Positions 25,030-33,060 of a stretch of 40,681 nt of DNA are shown here, piece after piece; within the stretch, counting starts at the first letter, position 1; each line of letters opens with the position of its first letter. The stretch is taken from positions 1 to 40,681 of the forward strand of contig QYPT01000073.1 in NCBI GenBank assembly GCA_007280125.1. Direction: 5' to 3'. This DNA comes from Streptomycetaceae bacterium. Its GTDB lineage: Bacteria; Actinomycetota; Actinomycetes; Nanopelagicales; Nanopelagicaceae. The notes under the pieces were generated by a model that was given only the letters and a program-made list of their open reading frames with translations, was not told the DNA's origin and made no database searches. Both the position numbers and the translations under genes were made by a program.

Positions 25030-25655
25030 TGCTCTCCTATAATGAATTTGCGGCAAAGTGGAGTTCTCTGCACGGAGATACAGCTACAACTGGGATAGTC
25101 GGCGGATGGCTACGAATTTCCTATCGGATGGCTCGCGTTGCGTGCACACTTCGAATTTCTTCGAACATGCTGACTTATTTAGGAGTCGTGTTTGCACTCT
25201 TCACTGCAATCGCTAGTACGCATTGGAGTGCACCGCTTTTCCTCGTTCTCTCACTCACATGCGATGGGATAGATGGAAGCGTTGCGATTCTGAGCAAGAG
25301 TTCGAGCTCCTGGGGCGCGACCCTTGATGCTGTAGCAGATCGAATTTCTGAAGCGCTCTGGGCTGTTGCTTTCTATCGTCTAGGTGTTCCGCTTTCTTGG
25401 GTCCTTGCTTTGGCAAGCCTTGCTGCTTTTCAGGAGTACGCAAGGGCCAAATTAATCTCAAGCGGAGTCCAAGACATTGGATTGATTACTCCAGCTGAAA
25501 GGCCGGTTCGCGCAAGTTACCTTTTTCTGGCAATGATTGCCTGGCATCTAGAAAAGACACACGAAGCGGCAAGTATTTTTGCACTCGTTCTTGCAGTGCA
25601 ACAAGCAATAAGTTTTGTAATGGTTATTAGGTTCGCTTTCTCCCGATTGCGTTAG
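25029..25655 (+). CDS. CDP-alcohol phosphatidyltransferase family membrane protein
   Basis: This 208-residue multi-TM protein has the CDP-alcohol phosphotransferase motif at 'CDGIDGSVA....GATLDAVADR'. All four metal Asp residues of DxxDG..A..G...D...D are present, but the usual Arg of 'DGxxAR' is Ile. Family members make phosphatidylglycerophosphate, phosphatidylinositol phosphate or related lipids; the acceptor is unknown here. The frame extends to 25002 inside metF. ATG 25029 (TAATG with the metF stop) is preferred. Its 3' end overlaps the convergent crtI-like gene by 29 bp. Confidence 0.78.
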   Translation: MLSYNEFAAKWSSLHGDTATTGIVGGWLRISYRMARVACTLRISSNMLTYLGVVFALFTAIASTHWSAPLFLVLSLTCDGIDGSVAILSKSSSSWGATLDAVADRISEALWAVAFYRLGVPLSWVLALASLAAFQEYARAKLISSGVQDIGLITPAERPVRASYLFLAMIAWHLEKTHEAASIFALVLAVQQAISFVMVIRFAFSRLR

Positions 25656-27132
25656 CAACGATTTCTGCGCTTATTCCAACGAGAGGCAAACCTCCACCTG
25701 GATGAGCGGATCCACCAACACAGTAAAGCCCCTTGAGAGGGGAGCGATTGCGTGCACGCAAGAACGCTGATTGCGCTCCATTGCTAGAGGTTCCATAGAT
25801 AGAACCACCAGGTGCGCTCACTGTCCGTTCGAGATCTGCGGGAGTGCGTATCTCTAAAACTTCAAGACGCTCGCGAATGGGAATGCCACGAGATTCGATG
25901 CGTGAAATTATTTTATTCGCGTAGTCGGATGCAAATTCGATATTTGACCAGTCCCAGCCATTGCCACTTTGACTATGTGGTGGGGCGTTGACCAAAACAA
26001 ACCAACTTTCATATCCTGGCGTTCGAACCATTGCCGGATCATTGGGAGCGCAAATATAAATTGTAGGTTCCTGCACTGGTTTCTTCTGAGTAAAAATCTC
26101 ATCAAATTCGTCGTCGTAATTGGCCGGAAAGAGAACTGTGTGATGGGAAAGCAATGGTGTAGCTGGTGCCGGTTTTAATCCGAGCAAGAGAGAGAATCCA
26201 GCCAATGACGGATCTGCTTTAGAGAGGGCCTTGCGCGGACGCTTAAGTATTCGAAGGTCGCCCTTAATCAGAGATGAATAGATGATGGACGCATCAGCGT
26301 TTGCAACAACTACTTCTGCGTCAATTGACTGGCCGCTTGCAAGTACAACTCCGGTCACTGATTGAGAGTTATGTGAAATTTCCGTGACGGGGGAATTCAC
26401 ATGAAATATCACACCAAGGTCGAGCGCACGTTGATGTACGGCCTGCGCAAGTTTTCCAATGCCACCGGTTATATGCCAAGCGCCAAATGCTTCCTCGACA
26501 AATGCAATGGAGGAAAGCACTGCTGGCGCTTTACGAGGATCAGATCCGCTATACGTCGCGTAACGATCCATAATGTATTGCAATCGGTAATCAGAAGTGT
26601 ATTCGCCGACTAACGACCTGAGAGATTTCCACGGAGCAATAGTTCTAATGTCTTGAATGAGTGATCGACGCTTGAGAAGCGAAAGAGGTGACGTTAGTTC
26701 TGATTCAATAAATGGCTCACGCGATACATCCCACATTTTCTCTGCCCGGCGCATGAGTTCTTGCCACTCATGTTTGGCGGATACTCCGAATGATTGCTCA
26801 ATGGATTGCAAGGTGTCATACCGTGACAAATTTGTGAATTGAACAGATGATCCGTCAGTGAATCTGTAATCAAAAGATGGATTAACTGGCGTCAGTTCAA
26901 GTACTGATTCGATTGGTTTCCCCGTTTTGAGAAAGAAGTCTTTGTAGACCGCGGGGAGTGTTAGAAGCGATGGGCCCGTATCGAATACATATTGGCCGAT
27001 CCATTCAGTGCGGCATTTTCCACCAACCTGATCGGATGCCTCATAGACATGAACTTGGTGACCAGCATTGGCCAACCGAGCATCAGCGAACATCCCACTC
27101 ATCCCGGCTCCAACAACAATTACAGGGTTCAT
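25627..27132 (-). CDS. Second CrtI-family carotenoid desaturase (CrtD-like)
   Basis: This 501-residue FAD oxidoreductase of the CrtI family has the N-terminal 'VIVVGAGMSGMFADARLANAG', 'VFDTGPSLLTLP' and the C-terminal 'GLYCVGGSAHPGGGLPLVGISAEIV'. The C-terminal block differs from that of CrtI. Because crtI is already present and this gene is the last in an operon with cruF and a glycosyltransferase, its most likely job is the 3',4'-desaturation of a 1'-hydroxylated end (CrtD function). Ketolase activity (CrtO) is the alternative. ATG 27132 is used because it overlaps the stop of the upstream glycosyltransferase gene by 4 bp (ATGA); an in-frame start at 27174 would lie inside that gene. Confidence 0.85.
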   Translation of the reverse strand: MNPVIVVGAGMSGMFADARLANAGHQVHVYEASDQVGGKCRTEWIGQYVFDTGPSLLTLPAVYKDFFLKTGKPIESVLELTPVNPSFDYRFTDGSSVQFTNLSRYDTLQSIEQSFGVSAKHEWQELMRRAEKMWDVSREPFIESELTSPLSLLKRRSLIQDIRTIAPWKSLRSLVGEYTSDYRLQYIMDRYATYSGSDPRKAPAVLSSIAFVEEAFGAWHITGGIGKLAQAVHQRALDLGVIFHVNSPVTEISHNSQSVTGVVLASGQSIDAEVVVANADASIIYSSLIKGDLRILKRPRKALSKADPSLAGFSLLLGLKPAPATPLLSHHTVLFPANYDDEFDEIFTQKKPVQEPTIYICAPNDPAMVRTPGYESWFVLVNAPPHSQSGNGWDWSNIEFASDYANKIISRIESRGIPIRERLEVLEIRTPADLERTVSAPGGSIYGTSSNGAQSAFLRARNRSPLKGLYCVGGSAHPGGGLPLVGISAEIVANAIGRKRT

Positions 27133-28196
27133 ACAAGACGACCCTTCCACTGTGTACGACCGCGCATCTTCCACGATCTAATTACCAGATAGATCAAAAG
27201 TAGGATTGACAATGGATGCAATAACGCATCGATAATGCGACCACCTGTAGCTCGCGCACAAATGGCACGGTTAGTGACAATGATTGCATAGCCACCTACT
27301 CCGAGGAGGAGAGGCGCGATTCCAGAGAGCAACAATAGAGTGATGGCACAGACGGAACCGACCCAACTCCCAAAAGCAACGCGTAATGATTTGCTGTAAC
27401 CCTCCCGCAGCTCTGGCCACGATTGATACATTCGACACATTGCAATGCGAGACCCATCTATGACCGTTCCGAGAAATCCATTTTTCAAGAGCGCTCTTGC
27501 CAATGCAATGTCATCGACAATCTCCATCTTCACGCATTCAAAGGCACCGACCGTTTGGAGGGCGGCTCTATCTGCAATGAAGAATTGCCCGTTAGCAATG
27601 GCAAAGGCTGGGTTATGTGATCTCTCCGCAATTCTGAGAGGAACGCTGGACAACCATGACCATTGTAAGAGAGGTTGAATTAGGCGTTCTGCCCAAGTAA
27701 TTGCTATTTGTTTTGGATAGGCGCTGATGAAGGAAAACTTTCGTGAACGCATCAGCGTAATAGCGCTGACTAGTGCGTCGGACTTTAATCGAACATCTGC
27801 ATCAATCACCACGACCACTCGTGAATCCGATGCGTTAAAGGCCTGTTGAAGCGCGAATGGCTTGCCTAGCCAGTTTTCTGGAAGTTGCGCACCGTGAGTC
27901 AAGGTAAATCGTGAATCGCCGGCGATGTGTTGCTCAATAAGATTCACTGATTGATCGCTGGAATTGTCATCGAGAAAGTTAAAAGTGAGATTCCTAATTC
28001 CCATCTGGGTTTTCAAAGATTGGATGAGCTCAGGAATATTTTCTTCTTCGTTTCGAACGGGTAACAAGACCGCGACACTTTCTGTAAAGACTTCGGAATC
28101 TAGTGAAGGCCTTCGAAGGAAAACAAGATTGGTGAGTGAAATAACCAGCATCAGCGAGGGTAAAAACAGAAGCCACAACCACTGAATGGAATTCAC
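27129..28196 (-). CDS. GT2 glycosyltransferase, probable carotenoid glycosyltransferase
   Basis: This 355-residue membrane-anchored GT2 enzyme has an N-terminal TM helix. It is followed by 'VLLPVRNEEENIPELIQSL', 'FLDDNSSDQS', 'VVVIDADVRLKSDA' (donor-metal Asp), 'EIVDDIALARALLKNG' (catalytic base) and 'YQSWPELREGYSKS', with two or three C-terminal TM segments. This layout resembles CruG/CrtQ-type carotenoid glycosyltransferases and HpnB-like proteins. The frame extends to 28316 inside cruF. GTG 28196 is preferred because GAGGA lies 7 nt upstream, across the cruF stop. It sits between cruF and the CrtD-like gene, so the 1'- or 2'-hydroxyl of a carotenoid is the likely acceptor. Confidence 0.82.
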   Translation of the reverse strand: MNSIQWLWLLFLPSLMLVISLTNLVFLRRPSLDSEVFTESVAVLLPVRNEEENIPELIQSLKTQMGIRNLTFNFLDDNSSDQSVNLIEQHIAGDSRFTLTHGAQLPENWLGKPFALQQAFNASDSRVVVVIDADVRLKSDALVSAITLMRSRKFSFISAYPKQIAITWAERLIQPLLQWSWLSSVPLRIAERSHNPAFAIANGQFFIADRAALQTVGAFECVKMEIVDDIALARALLKNGFLGTVIDGSRIAMCRMYQSWPELREGYSKSLRVAFGSWVGSVCAITLLLLSGIAPLLLGVGGYAIIVTNRAICARATGGRIIDALLHPLSILLLIYLVIRSWKMRGRTQWKGRLV

Positions 28197-28206
28197 GATG
28201 GAATCC

Positions 28207-29010
28207 TCAGGGTCTGCCGAGCCAGCGAGTAAACGCATACGGCCCGTAGGTACAAGCAAAAATAATTCCAGCCCATAGTCCAACTGCGGGCCGATCAAAG
28301 AAGAAGAAATTGCCAATTACGCCCGCGAAGAACGTCCATCCGATGAAGATTTCTACGGCACTAAAACCTGCGCCACCTTTTCTGCGCTCCCTTGGCAAAG
28401 TTGCATGTAAGAGAGCAATCAAACCCATCCCTGCAAAGAGCCATCCTGCGGCGTTGGAGATCGGAATTTCTGGTTCAAAAGGAATTCCAGATTCCACAAG
28501 AGTCCATGTCCATCGATGTGCAGCAACCATTTGAGGATCCAAGAAAAGATCCCACGCCATCATCGCAAAGCCTCCAACAAGAAATACCCAGTTCTTTGTT
28601 ATGCGTCGAGCTACTACCAAAACTGGGTGTGCCATCATCATCCAAGCGAATGGAACCACGAGTGGTACACCAAATATTTGATATGCCAAACTTGGATCGT
28701 ATGAGTAGCTACCGAATGGCCATCCAGTACGAACTCCCATTTGTTCAATAGCTAACGCAAAGGTAAAAGTGATAGCAAAATATGTTGTGACATAGCGCCA
28801 GCCAAATGCAAGGTATGCATGTAACAACATCGCGCCTGCAGCAAAGTAGACAGTTGCCAGTGTGAGTAATCGAAGAGTTTCACCGTCAACGAGTGGGTAT
28901 GCAACCTGTAGAAGAATTGCAATTGCCAGCGTGAGATTGAGAAATAGTTGCGAGCCTTGTGAGATTCCGCGACGCTTGTATCTGCGTGGAGAGTATTGGT
29001 TCATTGACAC
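28207..29010 (-). CDS. cruF: CruF-type carotenoid 1',2'-hydratase
   Basis: This 267-residue, seven- to eight-TM protein belongs to the CruF/DUF422 family. Recognisable blocks are 'WPFGSYSYDPSLAYQIFGVPLVVPFAWMM', 'MAWDLFLDPQMVAAHRWTW' and 'NAAGWLFAG'. CruF adds water to the 1',2' double bond of an acyclic psi end of gamma-carotene or lycopene, giving a 1'-hydroxyl. In cyanobacteria and Deinococcus this leads to myxoxanthophyll- or deinoxanthin-type pigments. The start is GTG 29010 or ATG 29004. It comes 34 nt after the CrtA-like gene in the same operon and is followed at 10 nt by the glycosyltransferase. Confidence 0.88.
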   Translation of the reverse strand: MSMNQYSPRRYKRRGISQGSQLFLNLTLAIAILLQVAYPLVDGETLRLLTLATVYFAAGAMLLHAYLAFGWRYVTTYFAITFTFALAIEQMGVRTGWPFGSYSYDPSLAYQIFGVPLVVPFAWMMMAHPVLVVARRITKNWVFLVGGFAMMAWDLFLDPQMVAAHRWTWTLVESGIPFEPEIPISNAAGWLFAGMGLIALLHATLPRERRKGGAGFSAVEIFIGWTFFAGVIGNFFFFDRPAVGLWAGIIFACTYGPYAFTRWLGRP

Positions 29011-29044
29011 GGCGCTTAGTCTGCCCTATCTGTGCGGGTGAAGC

Positions 29045-29710
29045 CTACAAACGTCCGCGTATTTCTTTGACACTAAAGCGCGCAAAGAGTTCTTCGGAGA
29101 ACCATTTTTGCCTAGTCGTGGACTGGATTGCTGCTTTATGCGCGGGAGATCTAAAGGCGAAAGTCTTGAGAGACTCTTCGCTCTCCCAGAGTGAGAAAGT
29201 TCCCTGAAGTCCGACTGGGGCCTCACCTACTCCAATTGCACCGATCAAGCCTTGTGATGCGAGCAAGCTTTCAGTGACAGCTGGAACTGCTTGCCAGAAG
29301 GAAAGATTTTTGCGCCAAGCAATCCTTGCCCGTGTAATCGCGACAACCATTCCATCGGTTGGGCCAGTTATTTGCGCGGGGAGAAAAGGTTGATTTTTCG
29401 ACCACAAGCCATGGCTGGAAATTGGATCGAGAAGAACGCGAAATTCTTCGTGTGATTGTTTACGCCAACGTTTTATCAGTGCCGAGTTGTCGAGGGATTC
29501 AATCTGAGATTCATTGATGCAAAGCAGGAACCCCCACCTGTGCATATCAGCATCCGATGGAGTGAAAGTTTCGCCTTTACCGCATCCCAGCATCTTTGCG
29601 AATGTCACTCCAGGAATCCGGCGCAATTTCCTTCTATCCAAAGCCATAGAAAGGAATGCATACGGTATTGAGCGAGTTGGGATTTTCCAGAAATAAACTA
29701 CCGTAATCAA
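29045..29710 (-). CDS. CrtA-like (spheroidene monooxygenase family) oxygenase
   Basis: This 221-residue protein matches the CrtA family in order: an N-terminal 'VVYFWKIPTRSIPYAFLSMALDRR', then 'GVTFAKMLGCGKGETFTPSDADMHRWG', a central 'ARIAWRKNLSFWQAVPAV', and the C-terminal block 'GTFSLWESEESLKTFAFRSPAH' with 'WFSEELFARFSV'. CrtA oxidises C-2 of acyclic carotenoid ends; a CrtA relative in a Flavobacterium strain is a 2-hydroxylase in myxol synthesis. The frame runs back to 29803 inside the hydrolase gene. TTG 29710 is chosen because it overlaps the upstream TGA (TTGA), has GGAAGA 5 nt before it, and starts just before the first conserved block. Confidence 0.75.
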   Translation of the reverse strand: MITVVYFWKIPTRSIPYAFLSMALDRRKLRRIPGVTFAKMLGCGKGETFTPSDADMHRWGFLLCINESQIESLDNSALIKRWRKQSHEEFRVLLDPISSHGLWSKNQPFLPAQITGPTDGMVVAITRARIAWRKNLSFWQAVPAVTESLLASQGLIGAIGVGEAPVGLQGTFSLWESEESLKTFAFRSPAHKAAIQSTTRQKWFSEELFARFSVKEIRGRL

Positions 29711-30504
29711 CGTGATCTTCCGGCTGTAAGAAGAATCTCCGCTATAACTTCCTGCCGATGGTCCCACATTGGTGCGTGACCACATTGTGTGAGAGTAACC
29801 CATCGAGTTTGCTTTGGAACAAGAGATCGCTCTTGACAGGTTTCGGCTGGCAACGTTCTATCGCTATCACCAAAAATAACTGTCACGGGAATTGAGGCAT
29901 CGATATGTTCATGAAATCTCTTTCGTAACATCGCATCCCAAGCTGGGTAATACCCTGCAGATGTTGCCATTGCATCAGATGCGTCTTTGCAGAGTTCGTA
30001 CGAAAAACCCTTCCATAATGGACTAACATTTTCAAAACCGATTTTGCGCGCCCACTCGTATCGCATCAAGAGTGGCGATACAACTTTGAGCGAACTCGCC
30101 AACATTCGTGCAATTGCCGCTCCTGGATAACGAGCGTTGAATGGTTGTAGCCAGAGCCCGGCTGGTGCAATTCCTGTCACCGACGCTACTGCAGAAGGTT
30201 TCATTGCTGCGATTTCAAGGGCAATCCATCCACCGAGAGAATTTCCAACAATGTCGAAACGCTCGTGTCCGCGATGCCCCATTGTTTCTATGACTGCTCG
30301 AGCTAGTGATTTCGGGTCCATTGCTTGGGTGCTATCCATGGGTGTTTCGCCGTGACCTGGTAAGTCAATTGTTATTACCGTGAAGAATTCATTGAGTGCC
30401 GGAATAATTGGTTTCCACGCAGTTGACGCTGAGCCCATCCCGTGAAGCAAAAGGATTGGCTCGGGGTGAACGCTTGAGCGGTAAATCTTAGATTTCAGTC
30501 GCAC
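29707..30504 (-). CDS. Alpha/beta hydrolase, first gene of the carotenoid-tailoring operon
   Basis: This 265-residue alpha/beta-hydrolase has oxyanion loop 'LLHGMGSASTAWKP', nucleophile elbow 'VGNSLGG' (Ser), acid 'VIFGDSDRTLP' (Asp) and 'TQCGHAPMW' (His). The catalytic triad is therefore complete. The start is GTG 30504. The substrate is unknown. Its stop overlaps the CrtA-like gene, so it is translationally coupled to carotenoid tailoring enzymes and may hydrolyse or transfer an acyl group on a carotenoid glycoside. It could also be an unrelated esterase caught in the operon. No acyltransferase is seen nearby. Confidence 0.85.
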   Translation of the reverse strand: MRLKSKIYRSSVHPEPILLLHGMGSASTAWKPIIPALNEFFTVITIDLPGHGETPMDSTQAMDPKSLARAVIETMGHRGHERFDIVGNSLGGWIALEIAAMKPSAVASVTGIAPAGLWLQPFNARYPGAAIARMLASSLKVVSPLLMRYEWARKIGFENVSPLWKGFSYELCKDASDAMATSAGYYPAWDAMLRKRFHEHIDASIPVTVIFGDSDRTLPAETCQERSLVPKQTRWVTLTQCGHAPMWDHRQEVIAEILLTAGRSR

Positions 30505-30606
30505 TTACAGCCCACCCCTGCTCTCATTTAACCGATTGTACATTGAGAGTTAATCTTCAATGGTTACTATCATCGCTATCTTGCTGATCTATTGTGAAAG
30601 GTGCCC

Positions 30607-31281
30607 ATGAGGAGAATTCTCGCAGAGGTTATCGGGACGATGCTTTTGGTCACCGCAGTTATTGGATCTGGCGCCATGGCTGAAAATCTCACACGAGATA
30701 CAGGCGTTGCGCTTCTTCTCAATGCAGTGTCAACGGTGAGCGCCCTCTGGTTGCTCATACTTCTTTTCTCGCCAATCAGTGGAGCACATTTTAATCCCTT
30801 GGTGACATTGGCCGAGTACTTTCTCAAGCGAATGACATTGACTGACGCTCTCACGTACATCGTGGCTCAGTTTCTAGGTGGAATCCTCGGGGCGATTCTT
30901 GCGAATCTCATGTTCGGGCATCCAGCGATTTTCCCATCGCACCACATTCGTAACGGCGCTGGGTTATTCCTAGGTGAAGTAATTGCCACAGCCGGTTTGC
31001 TCCTTATTATCCATATGCTTTCACTTCAAGGTCGCTGGCAATTCACTCCCATTGCCGTTGCTATGTGGATAGGTTCGGCCTATTTCTTCACTTCATCTAC
31101 CTCGTTTGCCAATCCTGCCGTCACTCTCGCACGAACTATGAGCGATACATTTTCAGGTATCGCACTTTCAAGTGTCACCTTGTTTCTCCTGGCCCAATGT
31201 TTAGGCGCACTCGTCGGCACAATGAGTGGACGCTATGTAGGGAAATTAACGAAATTAGGAAATGAGGAAATCCATGGATAG
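30607..31281 (+). CDS. MIP-family channel (aquaporin), AqpS-like
   Basis: This is a six-TM channel of 224 residues. The first NPA box is changed to N63-P-L65 ('GAHFNPLVTLAEYF'), while the second is intact, N169-P-A171 ('SFANPAVTLART'). The residue after the second NPA, normally the selectivity-filter Arg, is Val172. This widens the pore and is expected in solute rather than water channels. The gene overlaps an arsenate reductase by 8 bp, the arrangement known for AqpS-ArsC in Sinorhizobium, where the channel lets arsenite leave the cell. ATG 30607 has GAAAG about 6 nt upstream; the GTG at 30601 lacks spacing. No arsR or arsB is nearby. Confidence 0.88.
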   Translation: MRRILAEVIGTMLLVTAVIGSGAMAENLTRDTGVALLLNAVSTVSALWLLILLFSPISGAHFNPLVTLAEYFLKRMTLTDALTYIVAQFLGGILGAILANLMFGHPAIFPSHHIRNGAGLFLGEVIATAGLLLIIHMLSLQGRWQFTPIAVAMWIGSAYFFTSSTSFANPAVTLARTMSDTFSGIALSSVTLFLLAQCLGALVGTMSGRYVGKLTKLGNEEIHG

Positions 31282-31675
31282 AAAACCAAGTGTCCTGTTT
31301 GTCTGTGTTCATAATGCCGGTCGCTCACAAATGGCAGCGGGTTTTATGCGTGAGCTCTCGCGGGGGAGAGTGGATGTTCTCTCTGCAGGTTCGGCGCCGA
31401 AGGACTCAATTAACCCTGTCGCGGTAGAGGCAATGATGGAAATCGGCATCGACATCACCAACCAAGTTCCAAAGATCCTTACGCCTGAGGCAGTACAAGA
31501 ATCCGATGCAGTAGTAACGATGGGATGTGGAGACGCATGTCCGTTTTACCCGGGTAAGCGTTATGAAGATTGGGTTCTTGAAGATCCCGCAGGACAAGGA
31601 ATTGAATCTGTGCGCTTGATTCGCGACGATATTAAAGCTCGAGTAGAGAAGCTCTTATCCGAGTTGCTTCTCTAA
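31274..31675 (+). CDS. arsC: Arsenate reductase (LMW-phosphatase fold, ArsC)
   Basis: This 133-residue protein has the phosphatase-like anion loop C11-VHNAG-R17-S ('VCVHNAGRSQMAAGF') and the family block 'VVTMGCGDACPFYPGKRYEDWVLEDPAGQ', with the general-acid Asp in 'DPAG' and a Cys pair. It reduces arsenate to arsenite, with mycothiol or thioredoxin as reductant in actinobacteria. ATG 31274 is preferred over 31262 because GAGGA lies 5 nt before it. It overlaps the aquaporin gene by 8 bp, so the two are translated together. The stop touches the convergent YbaK gene. Confidence 0.93.
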   Translation: MDRKPSVLFVCVHNAGRSQMAAGFMRELSRGRVDVLSAGSAPKDSINPVAVEAMMEIGIDITNQVPKILTPEAVQESDAVVTMGCGDACPFYPGKRYEDWVLEDPAGQGIESVRLIRDDIKARVEKLLSELLL

Positions 31676-32164
31676 TTAATCTCCTACAACCATAGGAGTG
31701 GCGCCAGTGCACGTAATCAATTCTGAGTACGTTGTAGGGAACACTGCATGTGGGTGGCCAGCAGCAGCCCACACAACGTCGTAATAGTTTAGCGCTTCAT
31801 CAATAAGGATTATTTCTGGCTTTGAAATCCACCCCAATGGGCTCACGCCGCCAATTGAAAAACCAGATGCATCTTTGACGAAGTCAGCATCTGCACGGTG
31901 CAGTTTTTCTACGCCAAGATTTTGTGCAACCAAGTGCGTATCGACTCGGTGCCTTCCGCTAGTGATTACTAATAAGGCGGAACCGTTGGGTAATTTGAAG
32001 ACGATTGATGAAGCAACTTGGCCTACTTCAATACCAAGTCCTTCAGCTGCCTCGGCTGCTGTTCGCGCACTGTCAGAGAGTGCAACTATTTCACCAGTAA
32101 TTCCTGCGCTGTCTAAGACTCCACGAACTCGAATTACAGAGGGATTGTGAAATACGGTTTCCAT
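31676..32164 (-). CDS. ybaK: YbaK/EbsC-type aminoacyl-tRNA deacylase
   Basis: This 162-residue protein of the prolyl-tRNA editing-like family includes 'VASSIVFKLPNGSALLVITSGRHRVD', with the conserved Lys in 'IVFK', and 'ASGFSIGGVSPLGW', the 'GGVxPxG' loop. Such proteins remove misacylated amino acids (Cys or Ala from tRNA-Pro and related) in trans. It lies downstream of ctaA on the same strand by 11 bp. On the minus strand TAAACT lies 8 nt before ATG and there is no Shine-Dalgarno, so it may also have its own leaderless promoter overlapping the ctaA stop. Confidence 0.92.
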   Translation of the reverse strand: METVFHNPSVIRVRGVLDSAGITGEIVALSDSARTAAEAAEGLGIEVGQVASSIVFKLPNGSALLVITSGRHRVDTHLVAQNLGVEKLHRADADFVKDASGFSIGGVSPLGWISKPEIILIDEALNYYDVVWAAAGHPHAVFPTTYSELITCTGATPMVVGD

Positions 32165-32175
32165 AAAGCGAGAGT

Positions 32176-33060
32176 TTAGGGGTGGTCGGCTCCAGTTAGC
32201 CAGCCTTGCGCTGCAAGGGCAACCGATAGTGCAAGGACAGCCGCAGCCCCAGCTAAGTGAAGATCTTGCAGATCTGCTGGCGCTTTCTTAAGTGCACTAA
32301 GAATGCCTAACGTTGCCGTTGCGCAGATCAAGGCAACGAGTGTCGATGCGAGTGCACGTGCTCCGCGTAAGTGTGACCAAAATTGCCAAGCATGAATGGC
32401 GAAAGAAATTAGCGCAATGCTGGCCAATGCGACCGTGCCGCGGTGAATTAGATGCAGAACAACTAAGTGAAGAGGTTGATCACTTGGGCAAAGAGGAAAA
32501 CTTGCACAAGCTTTCTCGGCTTCGGCATTAACAACAAGAGAGCCAGTCAGATAGAGAAGGGCGGCACCAGCGAGAGCTATCCAAACAATTTTCGAAAGTC
32601 GTGAACCATGTACTTCAACGCGTGGAATAACGGTCGCTACTACGGTAGTAGTTGCACCAGCAAGTAGAGCCAGTCCGGCAAGCAAGTGCCCCGCGACAGT
32701 AGGTGCGTTGTTGCTCGCGAAGACTGTCACAGCTCCGAGAATGACCTGTACGACGATAGTGACACCAGTGAACACTGCTGGGCGGATTGCAGCTGGTCGA
32801 TTTTTCCAACGCAGCGCTAAGAGCGCTGTGAGTGCAACAAGAGCGCTAACGAGTGCTGCAATGTAGCGATGTGTTTGTTCCATGAATGCGTGAAAGCCGT
32901 GAATTGGCCCAATCGTTCCTTTGCACAAAGGCCAATCAGGGCAGCCCATTCCAGAGTCTGTTACTCGCACATGAGAGCCGAAAATGATCAAGAAATAAAC
33001 TACAACCGCGCATGTGATGGCAGTAATCGCTAATACTCTGTTTTTCTGAATGGCAGACAT
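32176..33060 (-). CDS. ctaA: Heme A synthase (COX15/CtaA)
   Basis: CtaA oxidises heme O to heme A for aa3-type cytochrome oxidase. The 294-residue protein has eight hydrophobic segments and two pseudo-symmetric four-helix halves. It has the extracellular Cys pair 'GMGCPDWPLC' and a second pair 'CASFPLC', and the four heme-ligand His blocks: 'EQTHRY', 'AGHLLAG', 'LHLIHRG' and 'DLHLAGA'. ATG 33060 carries TACGTT 7 nt upstream and no ribosome binding site. It is divergent from the MFS gene with 90 bp between them. The presence of heme A predicts an aerobic terminal oxidase elsewhere in the genome. Confidence 0.95.
   Translation of the reverse strand: MSAIQKNRVLAITAITCAVVVYFLIIFGSHVRVTDSGMGCPDWPLCKGTIGPIHGFHAFMEQTHRYIAALVSALVALTALLALRWKNRPAAIRPAVFTGVTIVVQVILGAVTVFASNNAPTVAGHLLAGLALLAGATTTVVATVIPRVEVHGSRLSKIVWIALAGAALLYLTGSLVVNAEAEKACASFPLCPSDQPLHLVVLHLIHRGTVALASIALISFAIHAWQFWSHLRGARALASTLVALICATATLGILSALKKAPADLQDLHLAGAAAVLALSVALAAQGWLTGADHP

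Noticed and set aside
28197-28316. N-terminal extension of the GT2 glycosyltransferase to 28316
   Set aside because: It lies inside cruF in another frame; GTG 28196 has a GAGGA ribosome binding site and starts at the TM helix.
31681-31698. Inverted repeat CTCCTA-CAACCA-TAGGAG at the arsC/ybaK junction as a terminator
   Set aside because: The stem is only 6 bp, has no T-run on either strand and lies within the ybaK coding region; too weak to call.
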